A DNA stretch of 63,489 bases from Paenalicyclobacillus ferrooxydans. Lineage in GTDB: Bacteria; Bacillota; Bacilli; Alicyclobacillales; Alicyclobacillaceae. Within the stretch, counting starts at the first letter, position 1. Each line of letters begins with the position of its first letter. Both the position numbers and the translations under genes were made by a program. The notes beneath the pieces were generated by a model. That model made no database searches. It worked only from the letters and a program-made list of their open reading frames with translations, and had not been told where the DNA came from. The stretch lies in assembly GCF_001399675.1 (NCBI RefSeq), contig NZ_LJCO01000020.1, positions 1 through 63,489 of the forward strand, read 5' to 3'. Of the stretch, positions 27,266-36,379 are shown piece after piece.

Positions 27266-28090
27266 CTACCAGAGCAGGTTCTCTAAGCCGTATACGAGGC
27301 CCTTGATTTCCATCACGCGCTGGCAGGCGATTTGCAGTCCCTGCATGAAGCTTGTTCGCGAGACAGAATCGTGTCGAATTGTCAATGTTTCTCCGCTGCC
27401 GCCAAAAATCACCTCTTGATGAGCAACGAGGCCTGGCAAACGAATGCTATGTATCGGAACTCCGCTCAGTTGGTAGCCGCGCGCTCCATCCTCTTCATGG
27501 GCTTGTCCCGTGGCAAAAGATGCGAGTTGTTGCCGTGAACCAAGTTCTGCCGCTGCTTCGACACGTTCCTGCATGATAGCCGCAGCTGTTCGCTTTGCTG
27601 TTCCGGACGGAGCGTCTTTCTTTCCATCGTGATGAAGTTCAATAATCTCCACACTGTCAAAGAGTCGAGCCGCTTCTTTCGCGAATCGAATCATGAGCAG
27701 AGCCCCAAGAGCAAAGTTTGGTGCGGCAATCGCGCCGATTTCCTGTGTTCTGCACGCCTCATCCCAGCGCTTGAGATCGTCTTCTCCATAACCCGTCGCA
27801 CCAATGACAGGGCGCACGCCAAACGTGATACACGCGTCAACGTGTCTCTGAACACTTTCTGCATCGGTAAAGTCAATCCAGATGTCAGGATGGACTTCGG
27901 TCAGCAACTGGTCACTGTTCGTAAAGATAGGACAACCTGCAGACAACAGCAGAGCGTCGGCTTGTCCATTCTCGCGGACGAGCAAACCAACGACTTCAAA
28001 TTGATCGTTTCCGGTGAACGTCGTTACTGCTTCGCGGCCCATTTTGCCAGCTGCACCGGCAATGGCCACGCGGATTTTAGATGAATTCAT
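27266..28090 (-). CDS. dapB: 4-hydroxy-tetrahydrodipicolinate reductase
   Basis: 274 residues. The NAD(P) site VAIAGAAGKMGREAVTTF, the substrate loop GATGYGEDDLKRW, IELHHDGKKDAPSGTAKRTA (His and Lys of the active site) and ALVAHQEVIFGGSGETLTIRHDS-type end region identify DapB. It acts in lysine and diaminopimelate synthesis. I chose the ATG at 28090, with GGAGG about 11 bases upstream; two TTG codons just before it fit equally well. Confidence 0.93.
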   Translation of the reverse strand: MNSSKIRVAIAGAAGKMGREAVTTFTGNDQFEVVGLLVRENGQADALLLSAGCPIFTNSDQLLTEVHPDIWIDFTDAESVQRHVDACITFGVRPVIGATGYGEDDLKRWDEACRTQEIGAIAAPNFALGALLMIRFAKEAARLFDSVEIIELHHDGKKDAPSGTAKRTAAAIMQERVEAAAELGSRQQLASFATGQAHEEDGARGYQLSGVPIHSIRLPGLVAHQEVIFGGSGETLTIRHDSVSRTSFMQGLQIACQRVMEIKGLVYGLENLLW

Positions 28091-28163
28091 CAACAAGCGG
28101 TCCTCCGTTTCTACAGCAGACGATTTTTCAATACGACAGGGTTGCGTCCGCAGACGCAACGGA

Positions 28164-28553
28164 TTAACCGCTCTGCTCGAGTGCCTGCTGCAACTCGTAT
28201 GCCCGTTCACAGAGCGGATCAGCAGTCAAAGCATCCTCAAGCAATTGCTTGCTCTCCAAAATGAGTCCTTCACCGAGTGCCTTCTCTGCTTTTAGCACGA
28301 GGACTTCTGCCCTCACTGCACCGAGATGAGCAACGTACAGCGAATTATCAGGGGCAAGCTCTGCAGCTTTCGCTGCAGCTTCTTCAGCATAAGCGATTTC
28401 TCCGTTGCGCAAAGCGGTCACGGACGCATGAAAATACGTTTCAGGATTGTCTGGGTCCTCCGCAATCGCCTGTTCAAACGCACGACGTGCTGCGTCAAAG
28501 TCACGGATGTACAGGTAGGCGTAGGCGGTTTTTAACCAGCGTTCTCTCGGCAT
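28164..28553 (-). CDS. Small TPR protein
   Basis: 129 residues made of about three TPR units (AYLYIRDFDAARRAFEQAI, DPDNPETYFHASVTALRNGE, LILESKQLLEDALTADPLCE). AGGGGGAAA precedes the ATG. It stands between the MazG-like gene and dapB and is probably co-transcribed with dapB. The partner is unknown. Confidence 0.7.
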   Translation of the reverse strand: MPRERWLKTAYAYLYIRDFDAARRAFEQAIAEDPDNPETYFHASVTALRNGEIAYAEEAAAKAAELAPDNSLYVAHLGAVRAEVLVLKAEKALGEGLILESKQLLEDALTADPLCERAYELQQALEQSG

Positions 28554-28689
28554 CGGCGATTTCCCCCTTAGTGCATGCTATGGGGATGGAGTCCAGATGG
28601 TTTGTACCAGAGCCTATTGGTGTCAGCCTATACAGCAGAGACCGCATACATTGTGACAGAGTAAACAAGCAATTCCCCTTACGCGAGAC

Positions 28690-29022
28690 TCAAAGCGGCG
28701 GCTCTTTCCTCGTCCAGCGGTTGGCATCGCGGGTTTCGAATTTTCGCATGACGGCCAGGAAGGAGTCTTCCAGATCGATGTCGAGGCGATTGGCAAGACA
28801 GGTAATGACGAACATGAGATCGCCCAGTTCCAGTGCAATACTCCCCTCTGCTTCGGTTGCCTTTTTCGGCTTTTCCCCGTAGTGATGGTTCACTTCCCGT
28901 GCAAGTTCACCGAGTTCTTCCGTAAGCCGCACAACAAGCGTCATCGGCGTAAAGTACCCTTCCTGAAACTGAGAGATATATTCGTCCACGCGTTGTTGCA
29001 TAAGGGGAATGGTCAAGGACAA
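28690..29022 (-). CDS. ypjD: MazG-like nucleotide pyrophosphohydrolase (YpjD type)
   Basis: 110 residues. MQQRVDEYISQFQEGYFTP, RLTEELGELAREVNHHYGEK (acidic metal-binding EExxE) and ALELGDLMFVITCLAN (ExxD) are the MazG marks, and the end DANRWTRKE agrees with B. subtilis YpjD. It probably hydrolyses non-canonical nucleoside triphosphates. The TTG at 29022 has GGAGGGG six bases upstream. Its place before dapB is as in B. subtilis. Confidence 0.88.
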   Translation of the reverse strand: MSLTIPLMQQRVDEYISQFQEGYFTPMTLVVRLTEELGELAREVNHHYGEKPKKATEAEGSIALELGDLMFVITCLANRLDIDLEDSFLAVMRKFETRDANRWTRKEPPL

Positions 29023-29196
29023 GGAATGCCCCTCCTTACAAAGCACGATTTGGCCTCTTATTACTCTCTAAGGTAGATCAAGCAACGATTGGTTGCAAAC
29101 ATAAACGCGAGGCTCGTACATAGGATGTATGGACGGAATCGGACAACTTTTCTGAGTTTGCCCAACAGGACTAAGTGTGAAGGGGTGGAAGTTTCG

Positions 29197-30450
29197 GTGA
29201 CGCAGCAGCGTAAAAGTAAATGGTCAACATTTCTGCTCGGCTTAATGGTCGTGGTCTTTACGATTGCTCTGGTGGTCTACCCGCAACAAGGGTTTAAGGC
29301 CGGTATAGAGGGATTAAAAGTGTTTTGGGACATCGTATTTCCGTCTCTTCTGCCATTTTTCATTTTGGCAGAGTTGATGCTCGGTTTAGGTGTGGTGCGG
29401 GGACTCGGCGTCCTGCTCGAACCCTTGATGCGTCCGCTCTTTGGCGTACCTGGCATCGGAGCATTCGCTCTCTCGATGGGACTCGCTGCAGGTTATCCAA
29501 TGGACGCGGTCATCACCTCGCGATTTCGGGAGCAGGGTCTCTGTTCAAGAGTAGAAGGAGAGCGTTTGCTGGCATTCACGAATACGGCCGATCCGTTGTT
29601 TATGATTGGCGCAGTAGCGGTTGGCATGTTTAAGTCTCCTGCCGTCGGCGGCCTGATTGCCATTGCGCATTACATCTCTGCATTTCTTGTCGGCGTCTCG
29701 TTTAAGTTCTGGGGACGGAAGAACGGTCAGATTACCCCGTCGAATCTCAGTGAGACCCGCGGCAACATCCTGGTTCGGGCTGTCCGCGAAATCGTCAAAG
29801 CAAGAAACGAAGATGGACGTCCGTTTGGAACGCTGTTGCGCGAAGCGGTCACGGAATCGATGATGACGCTTTTGATGATCTGCGGATTCATCGTGTTCTT
29901 TGCCGTATTGATTCAGATTCTCGACATCTCAGGGATTATGAAAGTCCTTGGGTACCCGCTGTTAGTTGTGTACAAAGTCTTTGGGATCCACACAGGTTTG
30001 GTCAACCCCACTCTCGCGGGTGTGCTTGAGCTGGACATTGGCACAGCGCAGGTTGCTGCTATCCATGCTGCCCCGATGATTCAAAAGCTCGCTTTGGTCA
30101 GCGCCATCATTGCCTGGAGCGGTCTGGCAGTCCATGCACAGGTTGCCGCAGTTATCACCAGCACCGACATTCGCATGGCTCCCTATTTCCTTGCTCGGTT
30201 CTTGCACGCTGCGCTAGCTGCTGCCATTACGGTCTTTCTATACATGCTTGGCGTAGGACGCGTTGCAGCAAAGGCCATGGCGGCTGTGCCAGCATTCAAG
30301 AGCTTCCAGGAGGCCGCAAGCGGCGCGCCGTGGTGGCATGTCATGTGGAGTGGATTTTCGACCTGGTTTTGGGTTCTCGGCGCACTCCTTGTCATCGGTA
30401 TTGTAGTCGGGGTACTCCGTCAGACCCGAGTGATTGCTTGGCGCGTCTGA
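29197..30450 (+). CDS. ylbJ: Sporulation integral membrane protein YlbJ
   Basis: 417 residues with about eight membrane segments and two nucleoside-transporter gate domains (for example WDIVFPSLLPFFILAELMLG, AGYPMDAVITSRFREQ, and NPTLAGVLELDIGTAQ). The layout matches YlbJ/SpoVV, the mother-cell membrane protein that moves dipicolinic acid toward the forespore. I prefer the GTG at 29197, with GGGTGG about eight bases upstream; the frame opens earlier at 29089 without a site. It is divergent from ypjD. Confidence 0.87.
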   Translation: MTQQRKSKWSTFLLGLMVVVFTIALVVYPQQGFKAGIEGLKVFWDIVFPSLLPFFILAELMLGLGVVRGLGVLLEPLMRPLFGVPGIGAFALSMGLAAGYPMDAVITSRFREQGLCSRVEGERLLAFTNTADPLFMIGAVAVGMFKSPAVGGLIAIAHYISAFLVGVSFKFWGRKNGQITPSNLSETRGNILVRAVREIVKARNEDGRPFGTLLREAVTESMMTLLMICGFIVFFAVLIQILDISGIMKVLGYPLLVVYKVFGIHTGLVNPTLAGVLELDIGTAQVAAIHAAPMIQKLALVSAIIAWSGLAVHAQVAAVITSTDIRMAPYFLARFLHAALAAAITVFLYMLGVGRVAAKAMAAVPAFKSFQEAASGAPWWHVMWSGFSTWFWVLGALLVIGIVVGVLRQTRVIAWRV

Positions 30451-30671
30451 GGTACCCTTTTCCCAAGGTGCCTATTCACTGAGGTTGCTTCTCATCAACA
30501 TGCCTTCTGATTGGAATGCCTTTAAGTGCCTGCTTATTCAGGGTAGCTGCCTAAAATGGAAATTGACTTGACGTTAGACAGCGGGATTGCATCCGAGCAT
30601 GGACTGCTTGGAGCAATCCTGTTTTGCTGCTTCGGTCACGTAGAGTCTGAGAATGGTCTCCAGACAGGGGA

Positions 30672-30698
30672 AACCCCCCGGTCTGTCGACGGGGGGTT
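30672..30698 (-). terminator. Terminator after uppP
   Basis: AACCCCCCG and CGGGGGGTT pair with a nine-base loop; on the minus strand TT and then CCCC follow. It overlaps the uppP stop codon and also lies 220 bases past ylbJ, so it may serve both. Confidence 0.65.
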
Positions 30699-31503
30699 AC
30701 CAAAGGGGCGGAAACCAGTGATGGTAGAACAGCTGGTCGAAAAAGACGAATAACGCAAGAGCCCATACGTAGATCGCAAAGTATCGCATTTTTGCTCGTT
30801 TAATGAGCCACAAGGTCCATTTCACGGCAATATATCCTGCGACTAGTGCAGCAAGCGTTCCGACAATGGCAGTGGTTGCAGTGAGACCGCCCAGCGCCTG
30901 ACGCGGAGCCTCAAACACGTCATCCAACTGAACCAGCGTTGCGCCGATAATCGCCGGGATCGACAGCAGAAACGAAAAGCGGCCTGCAGTGTCCCGGTCG
31001 AGTCCTCGCCAGAGGCCTGCGGCAATCGTCAAGCCCGATCTCGACAGGGCTGGGATGATGGCTGCGCCTTGCAGAGTGCCAATCCAGAGCGCGTCCGTCG
31101 GTTTCACGTCTTCGAGTTCTTTGTGCCCTGTCGTGATGGTGTCAATCCACCAAAGGACAACCCCAGTGATGACGAACTCAAAGCCGACCGTAACTGGGTT
31201 TTGAAACAGGTGTTCAAAGAACTCTTCGAACACAGCCCCAACAATCGCCGTTGGAATGAGCGCAACGAGAATCATACGACCGGTCCATGAAAACGGATTT
31301 CGCAAGAGCGTCATCACGTCGTCTTTCATTGCAAACAGTACAGCGGCAAGCGTACCAACGTGCAAGAGAGTGACAAATAAGAGTCCGCTTCCCTGGATGT
31401 GCCAGATCCGCTCAAGCAGAACTAGATGGCCTGAGCTGCTGATAGGCAAAAACTCGGTGATGCCCTGAACAATACCGAGCACCAACGCCTGTAATGTAGT
31501 CAT
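30697..31503 (-). CDS. uppP: Undecaprenyl-diphosphatase
   Basis: 268 residues with about eight membrane segments. VQGITEFLPISSSGHLVLL (Glu-rich motif and PISSSGH) and ALSRSGLTIAAGLWRGLDR (second motif with the catalytic Arg and Ser) are diagnostic of UppP/BacA. It dephosphorylates undecaprenyl diphosphate so the carrier can be reused in wall synthesis. AGGAGG lies five bases before the ATG. Confidence 0.95.
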   Translation of the reverse strand: MTTLQALVLGIVQGITEFLPISSSGHLVLLERIWHIQGSGLLFVTLLHVGTLAAVLFAMKDDVMTLLRNPFSWTGRMILVALIPTAIVGAVFEEFFEHLFQNPVTVGFEFVITGVVLWWIDTITTGHKELEDVKPTDALWIGTLQGAAIIPALSRSGLTIAAGLWRGLDRDTAGRFSFLLSIPAIIGATLVQLDDVFEAPRQALGGLTATTAIVGTLAALVAGYIAVKWTLWLIKRAKMRYFAIYVWALALFVFFDQLFYHHWFPPLW

Positions 31504-31681
31504 TACAACCTCCTCTCTGCCCCGCCCCTGTGCGGTGTCACCCGTCCGTTGTCACAAAGGACAAGGACAGGCTTTCTGTGTATATATACGGGCCTTTCGC
31601 ACCAAACATGTCCACCTCAGAGGAAGACTTGTTTCATGATTTGATGGACTTGGCCATATGTTCTAAATGGAGGGATGTTCT

Positions 31682-32746
31682 GTGACTGCAGGCAAACACC
31701 GATACTGGGTTTCGTTTCAAATCGGCTGTACGTATATCGGTACCGTAGTCGGTGCCGGATTTGCATCTGGACAAGAAGTGTTTCAATTTTTCGGACGGTT
31801 CGGGAACTGGGGATACTGCGCCATTTTGTTTACCACCTTTCTCTTTGCATGGCTCGGATACCGCTTGATGCAGCTCGGACACGACCTGAAGGCCAATACA
31901 TACCGGCAAGTCAACGAGTATCTGTTTGGGCGGCGGGTTGGGGCTGTAATTGATGTTGTGATGATGGTCATGCTGTTTGGCGTGACGGTGGCGATGATTG
32001 CGGGGGCCGGTGAGCTGTTTCGCGAGCGTGCTCACCTTCCGTTTCAACTGGGTGCGCTTATCACCATGGCTGTTACGTTTGTTACCATTTTGCGGGGGAT
32101 TAACGGTATCATGAGAGCCAACACCATCATCGTCCCAATTATGGTGAGCTTCGTCGTGTTTGCTGCATCCCATGCACTGTATACACATGGGGTTGTGGCC
32201 GTATGGGAGATTGGTCGTGCGGGTCAGCACAGCCACCCGATAGTGGCGGGTATCTCAGCGATTGTCTACTCCGCACTTAACATTGGCCTCGCAGCAGGTG
32301 TCCTGATTCCGCTGGGTGCAAGCGTCGAAGAGCGGGCAAACCTCCGCAGAGGGGCAGAAATCGGTGCATTTGGCCTCGGGCTGATGTTAGTAGCGGTGAT
32401 GTTTACTCTGCTCGCCCACTATCCGAATGTTTTGTCCTTCGCGGTGCCGATGGGATACGTTGCATCACGACTTGGACCATCTGTTCAATGGCTGTTTGTG
32501 ATTGTTTTATGGGGCGAAATCTACTCGACATTGGTTGGGAATGTCTTTGCCATCGGAACGCAGTTTGAAGATGGGCTGATGAGGCGCCGGGCACTCGTCT
32601 TTCTGGTCATCCTGTTGCTTGCCTATGCGGTCAGTCAAGTCGGGTTCACAAACATTGTCACTTACGCCTACACCATTTTTGGTTGGGTTTGCATGCTGTT
32701 GCTCATGGGACTCTTGTGGCCGAGGCAAAACTTGCTCCAGAAATAG
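31682..32746 (+). CDS. YkvI-type membrane protein
   Basis: 354 residues with about ten membrane segments. TYIGTVVGAGFASGQEVFQF at the N terminus is the family mark of YkvI-like proteins, which are distant members of the amino acid transporter (APC) superfamily. The substrate is not known. The GTG at 31682 has GGAGGG about eight bases upstream; the frame opens five codons earlier. YitT follows 55 bases later on the same strand. Confidence 0.8.
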   Translation: MTAGKHRYWVSFQIGCTYIGTVVGAGFASGQEVFQFFGRFGNWGYCAILFTTFLFAWLGYRLMQLGHDLKANTYRQVNEYLFGRRVGAVIDVVMMVMLFGVTVAMIAGAGELFRERAHLPFQLGALITMAVTFVTILRGINGIMRANTIIVPIMVSFVVFAASHALYTHGVVAVWEIGRAGQHSHPIVAGISAIVYSALNIGLAAGVLIPLGASVEERANLRRGAEIGAFGLGLMLVAVMFTLLAHYPNVLSFAVPMGYVASRLGPSVQWLFVIVLWGEIYSTLVGNVFAIGTQFEDGLMRRRALVFLVILLLAYAVSQVGFTNIVTYAYTIFGWVCMLLLMGLLWPRQNLLQK

Positions 32747-32801
32747 TCCCTTCCGTATAATGAGGCGACATGGACGAATTGTGCGGAAATGGGGCCTCTA
32801 A

Positions 32802-33647
32802 ATGTGGGTAAAAGTATGGAATTGGATGGCAATTGTCGTCGGTGCGTTCATCTACTCGATTGGGCTGAATGGGTTTTTAGTCGCCAACCATTTGGCTGAA
32901 GGCGGATTTGTGGGTATCTCTCTGCTTCTTTTATACAAAGCTGGGTGGCCGCTTGGGATTACTTTTTTGGTGCTCAACATCCCTGTATTGATTCCGGGGT
33001 GGTTGGTTTTCGGGTACAGGTTTATCCTCAAAACAGCAGTTGGAGTGATTGCAGTTTCTGTGTTCAGTTCGGTGACCAGTCACTTCCGGGTTCCAACGCA
33101 CGATCCGTTGCTGGCTGCCCTCTACGCCGGCGTTGTGACTGGTTTTGGACTCGGCATTATCTTCCGCTCTGGAGCCACGACAGGCGGTTCAGACATCATC
33201 GCTCGCCTGCTTCGTCACTTCTTTAAATTCAGCATGGGTCGGACGCTGTTTGCCATAGATTTGTGCGTCATCACGCTCGTGGCAGTGATTGTCGGCCGTG
33301 AGACAGCGATGTACTCCTTGGTTGCATTGTTCGTTGCCAGTCGCGTTGTGGATTTCGTACTTGAAGGCGTTCAGTCAGGCCGGGCACTGACGATTATCTC
33401 GGACGAGCACGAAAAAATCGTTGCAGCCATCCACGACCAATTGGAGCGAGGAACAACCTTACTCAAGGCAAGCGGTGGTTACACCGGTTCCGAAAAACGC
33501 GTCATCTACTGTGTTGTGCCTCGAACAGAGGTGCCAAGGGTGCAGTCTATTGTCGCCCGGATAGATCCACGAGCATTTGTTGTTGTCAGCTCTGTCCACG
33601 AAGTACTGGGAGAAGGCTTTACCTACGACTCCCCGTCTACCCTGTAA
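32802..33647 (+). CDS. YitT family membrane protein (YpjC position)
   Basis: 281 residues: five membrane segments (VVGAFIYSIGLNGFLVANHL, GIIFRSGATTGGSDIIARLL) and a C-terminal soluble DUF2179 domain (ALTIISDEHEKIVAAIHDQL, YCVVPRTEVPRVQSIVARID). In B. subtilis the YitT paralogue ypjC lies between qcr and ypjD, so this is probably its positional equivalent, though inverted. Function unknown. Confidence 0.85.
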   Translation: MWVKVWNWMAIVVGAFIYSIGLNGFLVANHLAEGGFVGISLLLLYKAGWPLGITFLVLNIPVLIPGWLVFGYRFILKTAVGVIAVSVFSSVTSHFRVPTHDPLLAALYAGVVTGFGLGIIFRSGATTGGSDIIARLLRHFFKFSMGRTLFAIDLCVITLVAVIVGRETAMYSLVALFVASRVVDFVLEGVQSGRALTIISDEHEKIVAAIHDQLERGTTLLKASGGYTGSEKRVIYCVVPRTEVPRVQSIVARIDPRAFVVVSSVHEVLGEGFTYDSPSTL

Positions 33648-33734
33648 CAATCTCTGGACAATCATGCTCACCCAACTCTCGGCCATCTCCGTCATCAGGT
33701 CCGAGCCATCGATTCCTATCATCAGTCATAATAG

Positions 33735-33770
33735 AAGGAGCACACCCTCTTGAACGAGGATGTGCTCCTT
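33735..33770. terminator. Bidirectional terminator between yitT-like gene and qcrC
   Basis: AAGGAGCACA-CCTC and GAGG-TGTGCTCCTT pair around a short loop, with T runs on both strands, between two convergent genes. Confidence 0.85.
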
Positions 33771-33820
33771 TATGTTTGACCATGGGTTACCTTCCTGGCA
33801 ACGAAACGTGGTCACATCAA

Positions 33821-34582
33821 TCAGCCTGTCTGTTTTTCCAGCCAATCTACAACCTGTTGAACCTGAGCGTCCGAAGTCAATGTTCCGTTCTTCGGCATGC
33901 CACCCTGCGGGTTCTCAACAAAGTGTTTGAGTTGGGTTGCGTTCCAGTACTTGCTGATGGCGTAAATCGGAGGACCGAATCCACCTTCGCCCTTCTTGCC
34001 GTGACATGTTGCACACGTCTGTTCGAACAACGTGTACCCAGGCATGTTGGTATCCACCAACGTGATCTGCGACGGGGCCTTCTTAGGTACCTGCGGCAGA
34101 CCGCTTGAAGCCTGCCCGCTTGCCGCAGCAACCTCTGCTTTGTGCTGAACAGCAGCTTCATTCGTAAGCCAAATCGTGAGGAAGGTCATCAGTACCATCG
34201 AGAGCGTCGCAAGCGGCCGCTTGTATGGGTGACGCTCTTTGCTGGTGTCCAACCACGGAGTGAAGATAAGCAACAGTGCCCCAATCATTGGGACCAAAAC
34301 CGTACCAAAAACGATATCGGATCCAGGGTAGTATTTCAAAATCTGATATAGGAAAAGAAAATACCAATCCGGCACTGGAATAAATGATGTGTCATCTGGG
34401 TTCGCTTTGTCTCCAAGCACGACCGGATTAAAAACGACCCACAGCATAAAGCCGGTTAAAAATACGGCGCCAGCAATCCATTCTTTCAGGAGAAAGTTTG
34501 GAAAAAACGGTTCAGTGCCCGGGTTCTTTAAGAGATGATGCCGATATCTAGGCGTCCCGGGAATTCGTTCGCCACCAGACAT
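33821..34582 (-). CDS. qcrC: Menaquinol:cytochrome c reductase, cytochrome b/c subunit
   Basis: 253 residues. The N-terminal half is the subunit-IV-like part of cytochrome b with three membrane segments (EWIAGAVFLTGFMLWVVFN, VPDWYFLFLYQILKYYPGS with the PDWY Qo-site motif). The C-terminal half is a cytochrome c domain with one heme site CATCH and an axial Met region (GGMPKNG). It belongs to the Bacillus-type bc complex. It follows qcrB by 84 bases. Confidence 0.94.
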   Translation of the reverse strand: MSGGERIPGTPRYRHHLLKNPGTEPFFPNFLLKEWIAGAVFLTGFMLWVVFNPVVLGDKANPDDTSFIPVPDWYFLFLYQILKYYPGSDIVFGTVLVPMIGALLLIFTPWLDTSKERHPYKRPLATLSMVLMTFLTIWLTNEAAVQHKAEVAAASGQASSGLPQVPKKAPSQITLVDTNMPGYTLFEQTCATCHGKKGEGGFGPPIYAISKYWNATQLKHFVENPQGGMPKNGTLTSDAQVQQVVDWLEKQTG

Positions 34583-34666
34583 AACTTACCTCCTTGCTCC
34601 GTACGGCTGGAGTGTCGCTGCGGATGAAAATATGCAGAGTTTGTGACCGCGCGCTCGCCGTCAGCT

Positions 34667-35338
34667 TTATAGCGGCCCGGCAATGTGCTGCGAGCGAATC
34701 ATAATAAAGTGCAGCGCAAGCAGTACCAACAGCGCAGCAGGTAAGAAAAAGACGTGAATGGCGAAGAATCGCGCCAACGTTAAAGCCCCAACTGTGTGGC
34801 TGCCGAGCAACAATGTTTGGATGTACGGTCCGAGCAGTGGAATCGATCCAGCAATCTGACTGCCAACCGCGGTAGCCCAATATGCCTTCTGATCCCATGG
34901 CAACAGGTAGCCAGTGAAACCAAATGCGAGAACGACGAAAAAGATAAGTACGCCTACTACCCAGTTCATTTCTCGGGGTGCCTTGTATGCACCGGTAAAG
35001 AATACCCGCAGCATGTGTAAAAACATCATGATAATGACTAGACTGGCTCCCCAAAAGTGCATGCCGCGTACGACATTGCCGAGCAATACTTCATCCGTGA
35101 TGTACTTGACACTGTACCAAGCGTTCGTGATATCCGGGGTGTAGTACATGGCGAGAAACATACCAGATAGAATCTGTGTCGTAATGACCAGGAAGGTTAA
35201 TCCGCCAAAACAGTACACGAAAGCAGACATCTTCACCGCCGGATTGACGTGGGCCGGAACATCGTGATCGGCCACGTCGCGCCATAATGGCGTCACATTC
35301 AAGCGTTCATCGATCCAGTCATAAGCTTTTTTTAACAT
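34667..35338 (-). CDS. qcrB: Menaquinol:cytochrome c reductase, cytochrome b subunit
   Basis: 223 residues, b6-type cytochrome b. Four membrane segments carry the heme-ligand His pairs (RGMHFWGASLVIIMMFLHML and GSHTVGALTLARFFAIHVF); GYLLPWDQKAYWA is a family block. I chose ATG 35338, 11 bases after AGGTGAT, which gives the normal length. In Bacilli the Rieske gene qcrA comes directly before qcrB, but here there is only a 219-base gap with a promoter. The complex therefore lacks its iron-sulfur subunit gene at this locus. Confidence 0.94.
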   Translation of the reverse strand: MLKKAYDWIDERLNVTPLWRDVADHDVPAHVNPAVKMSAFVYCFGGLTFLVITTQILSGMFLAMYYTPDITNAWYSVKYITDEVLLGNVVRGMHFWGASLVIIMMFLHMLRVFFTGAYKAPREMNWVVGVLIFFVVLAFGFTGYLLPWDQKAYWATAVGSQIAGSIPLLGPYIQTLLLGSHTVGALTLARFFAIHVFFLPAALLVLLALHFIMIRSQHIAGPL

Positions 35339-35488
35339 TCTTGTTGTATCACCTGCCCTCAGCGCTGACGTTTTGTGCCAAAAAAGAAACGGCGAGAAGT
35401 AACTCTGCGAAACCACACCGCCTCTGCATAAAGCGGGTTTTGCAACGGATTTAAGAGAGTTACAAGGCCTAGTCATTGACACGCTTTC

Positions 35489-35518
35489 ATCTTAGACCTG
35501 CCTTATTTTCTGTGTCAA
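35489..35518 (-). promoter_or_regulatory. Promoter of qcrBC
   Basis: On the minus strand TTGACA (perfect -35) and TAAGAT are spaced 18 bases apart, about 150 bases before qcrB. It gives qcrBC a start separate from the gene upstream. Confidence 0.55.
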
Positions 35519-35557
35519 GCAACTTAAGAATCCGTAGTAGCTTTCACGGAACGCATG

Positions 35558-36157
35558 TCATGGTTTTGACGCAGGTTCTTCTTCTTGTAAAGCTCCCTCG
35601 GTCCATAAATCGAGTAGACGGCTCGTAATGGCGGCCTCCATCGCGTCAAACAATCGTTCGCCTTCATGCTCCATGGGCTTCATCACGTCATCTGGAAACC
35701 CTACCTGCAGAAACGCCTCGCTGGTCCGATAGCGCGGGCATGACACGGATAGATACATCAGTGCATCCACATATCGACTTTCAGGGACATGGCGTCGGAG
35801 CCACTGCCACCAATCGAACGCCAACCACTGGACCCCATGGTTCAAAATATTCACGGATTGGTCCGTCAATAACCTGTCTGTAACAATCAACCCGTAGTGC
35901 ACTTGATACGGTAATCCGGATTGTAAAAGATCGAGATGTTCCGGGCGGATGGGGTTTACAAATGTCGTTTCCATCCCGCCTCGGGCTGTACAGCGACCTT
36001 GAAACCGTTGCCGGATGTGTTGCAAGAGTTCCTCTCCAATCAACTCACTTGCAGAGAGCGGTGTTGCAATATCGAGCGGCGTCGGATCAAACAGGTGCAC
36101 TAGAACAGTGTCAATGTATCTGGATATGGACGCAAACTGATGTTCTGAGAGCAGCAT
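35558..36157 (-). CDS. YpiF-like protein (DUF2487 candidate)
   Basis: 199 residues, soluble. Visible blocks are FASISRYIDTVLVHLFDPTP, YQVHYGLIVTDRLLTDQSVN and HVPESRYVDALMYLSVSCP. The place between ypiB and the qcr genes is where B. subtilis has ypiF, and the N terminus has the same YIDT pattern, so I take it as YpiF-like; similarity is weak. The upstream SD AGGGGG is far from ATG 36157, so the start is uncertain. Confidence 0.55.
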   Translation of the reverse strand: MLLSEHQFASISRYIDTVLVHLFDPTPLDIATPLSASELIGEELLQHIRQRFQGRCTARGGMETTFVNPIRPEHLDLLQSGLPYQVHYGLIVTDRLLTDQSVNILNHGVQWLAFDWWQWLRRHVPESRYVDALMYLSVSCPRYRTSEAFLQVGFPDDVMKPMEHEGERLFDAMEAAITSRLLDLWTEGALQEEEPASKP

Positions 36158-36210
36158 CGGATCGATAGCGCAGACCCCCTATCAACAGCAACATGTGCGG
36201 AATCTAGGCA

Positions 36211-36239
36211 AAGTTAGCACAGGCGAAATCACTGGTCAA
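36211..36239 (-). promoter_or_regulatory. Promoter before the YpiF-like gene
   Basis: On the minus strand TTGACC and TAACTT have a spacer of exactly 17 bases, 54 bases before the start at 36157. Confidence 0.5.
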
Positions 36240-36316
36240 TGCGCTTAGTGGATGGTTTTCGACGGTTGTTGACTCGGGACGGCTGGAAAAAGAAGCGCAA
36301 TTCAAACGCACAGAAA

Positions 36317-36343
36317 GGGGCCCCATGACTGGATTAGGGCCCA
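36317..36343 (-). terminator. Possible terminator after ypiB
   Basis: Two GGGCCC blocks 12 bases apart can pair with each other; on the minus strand CTTTCTG follows. It lies 37 bases past the ypiB stop. The T run is poor. Confidence 0.4.
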
Positions 36344-36379
36344 AATGAGAAGTTCGTTGGAACGAAATGCATCGAGGTA

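Noticed and set aside
30556-30753. 65-codon frame between ylbJ and uppP
   Set aside because: Lacks a ribosome site and runs through the uppP terminator hairpin.
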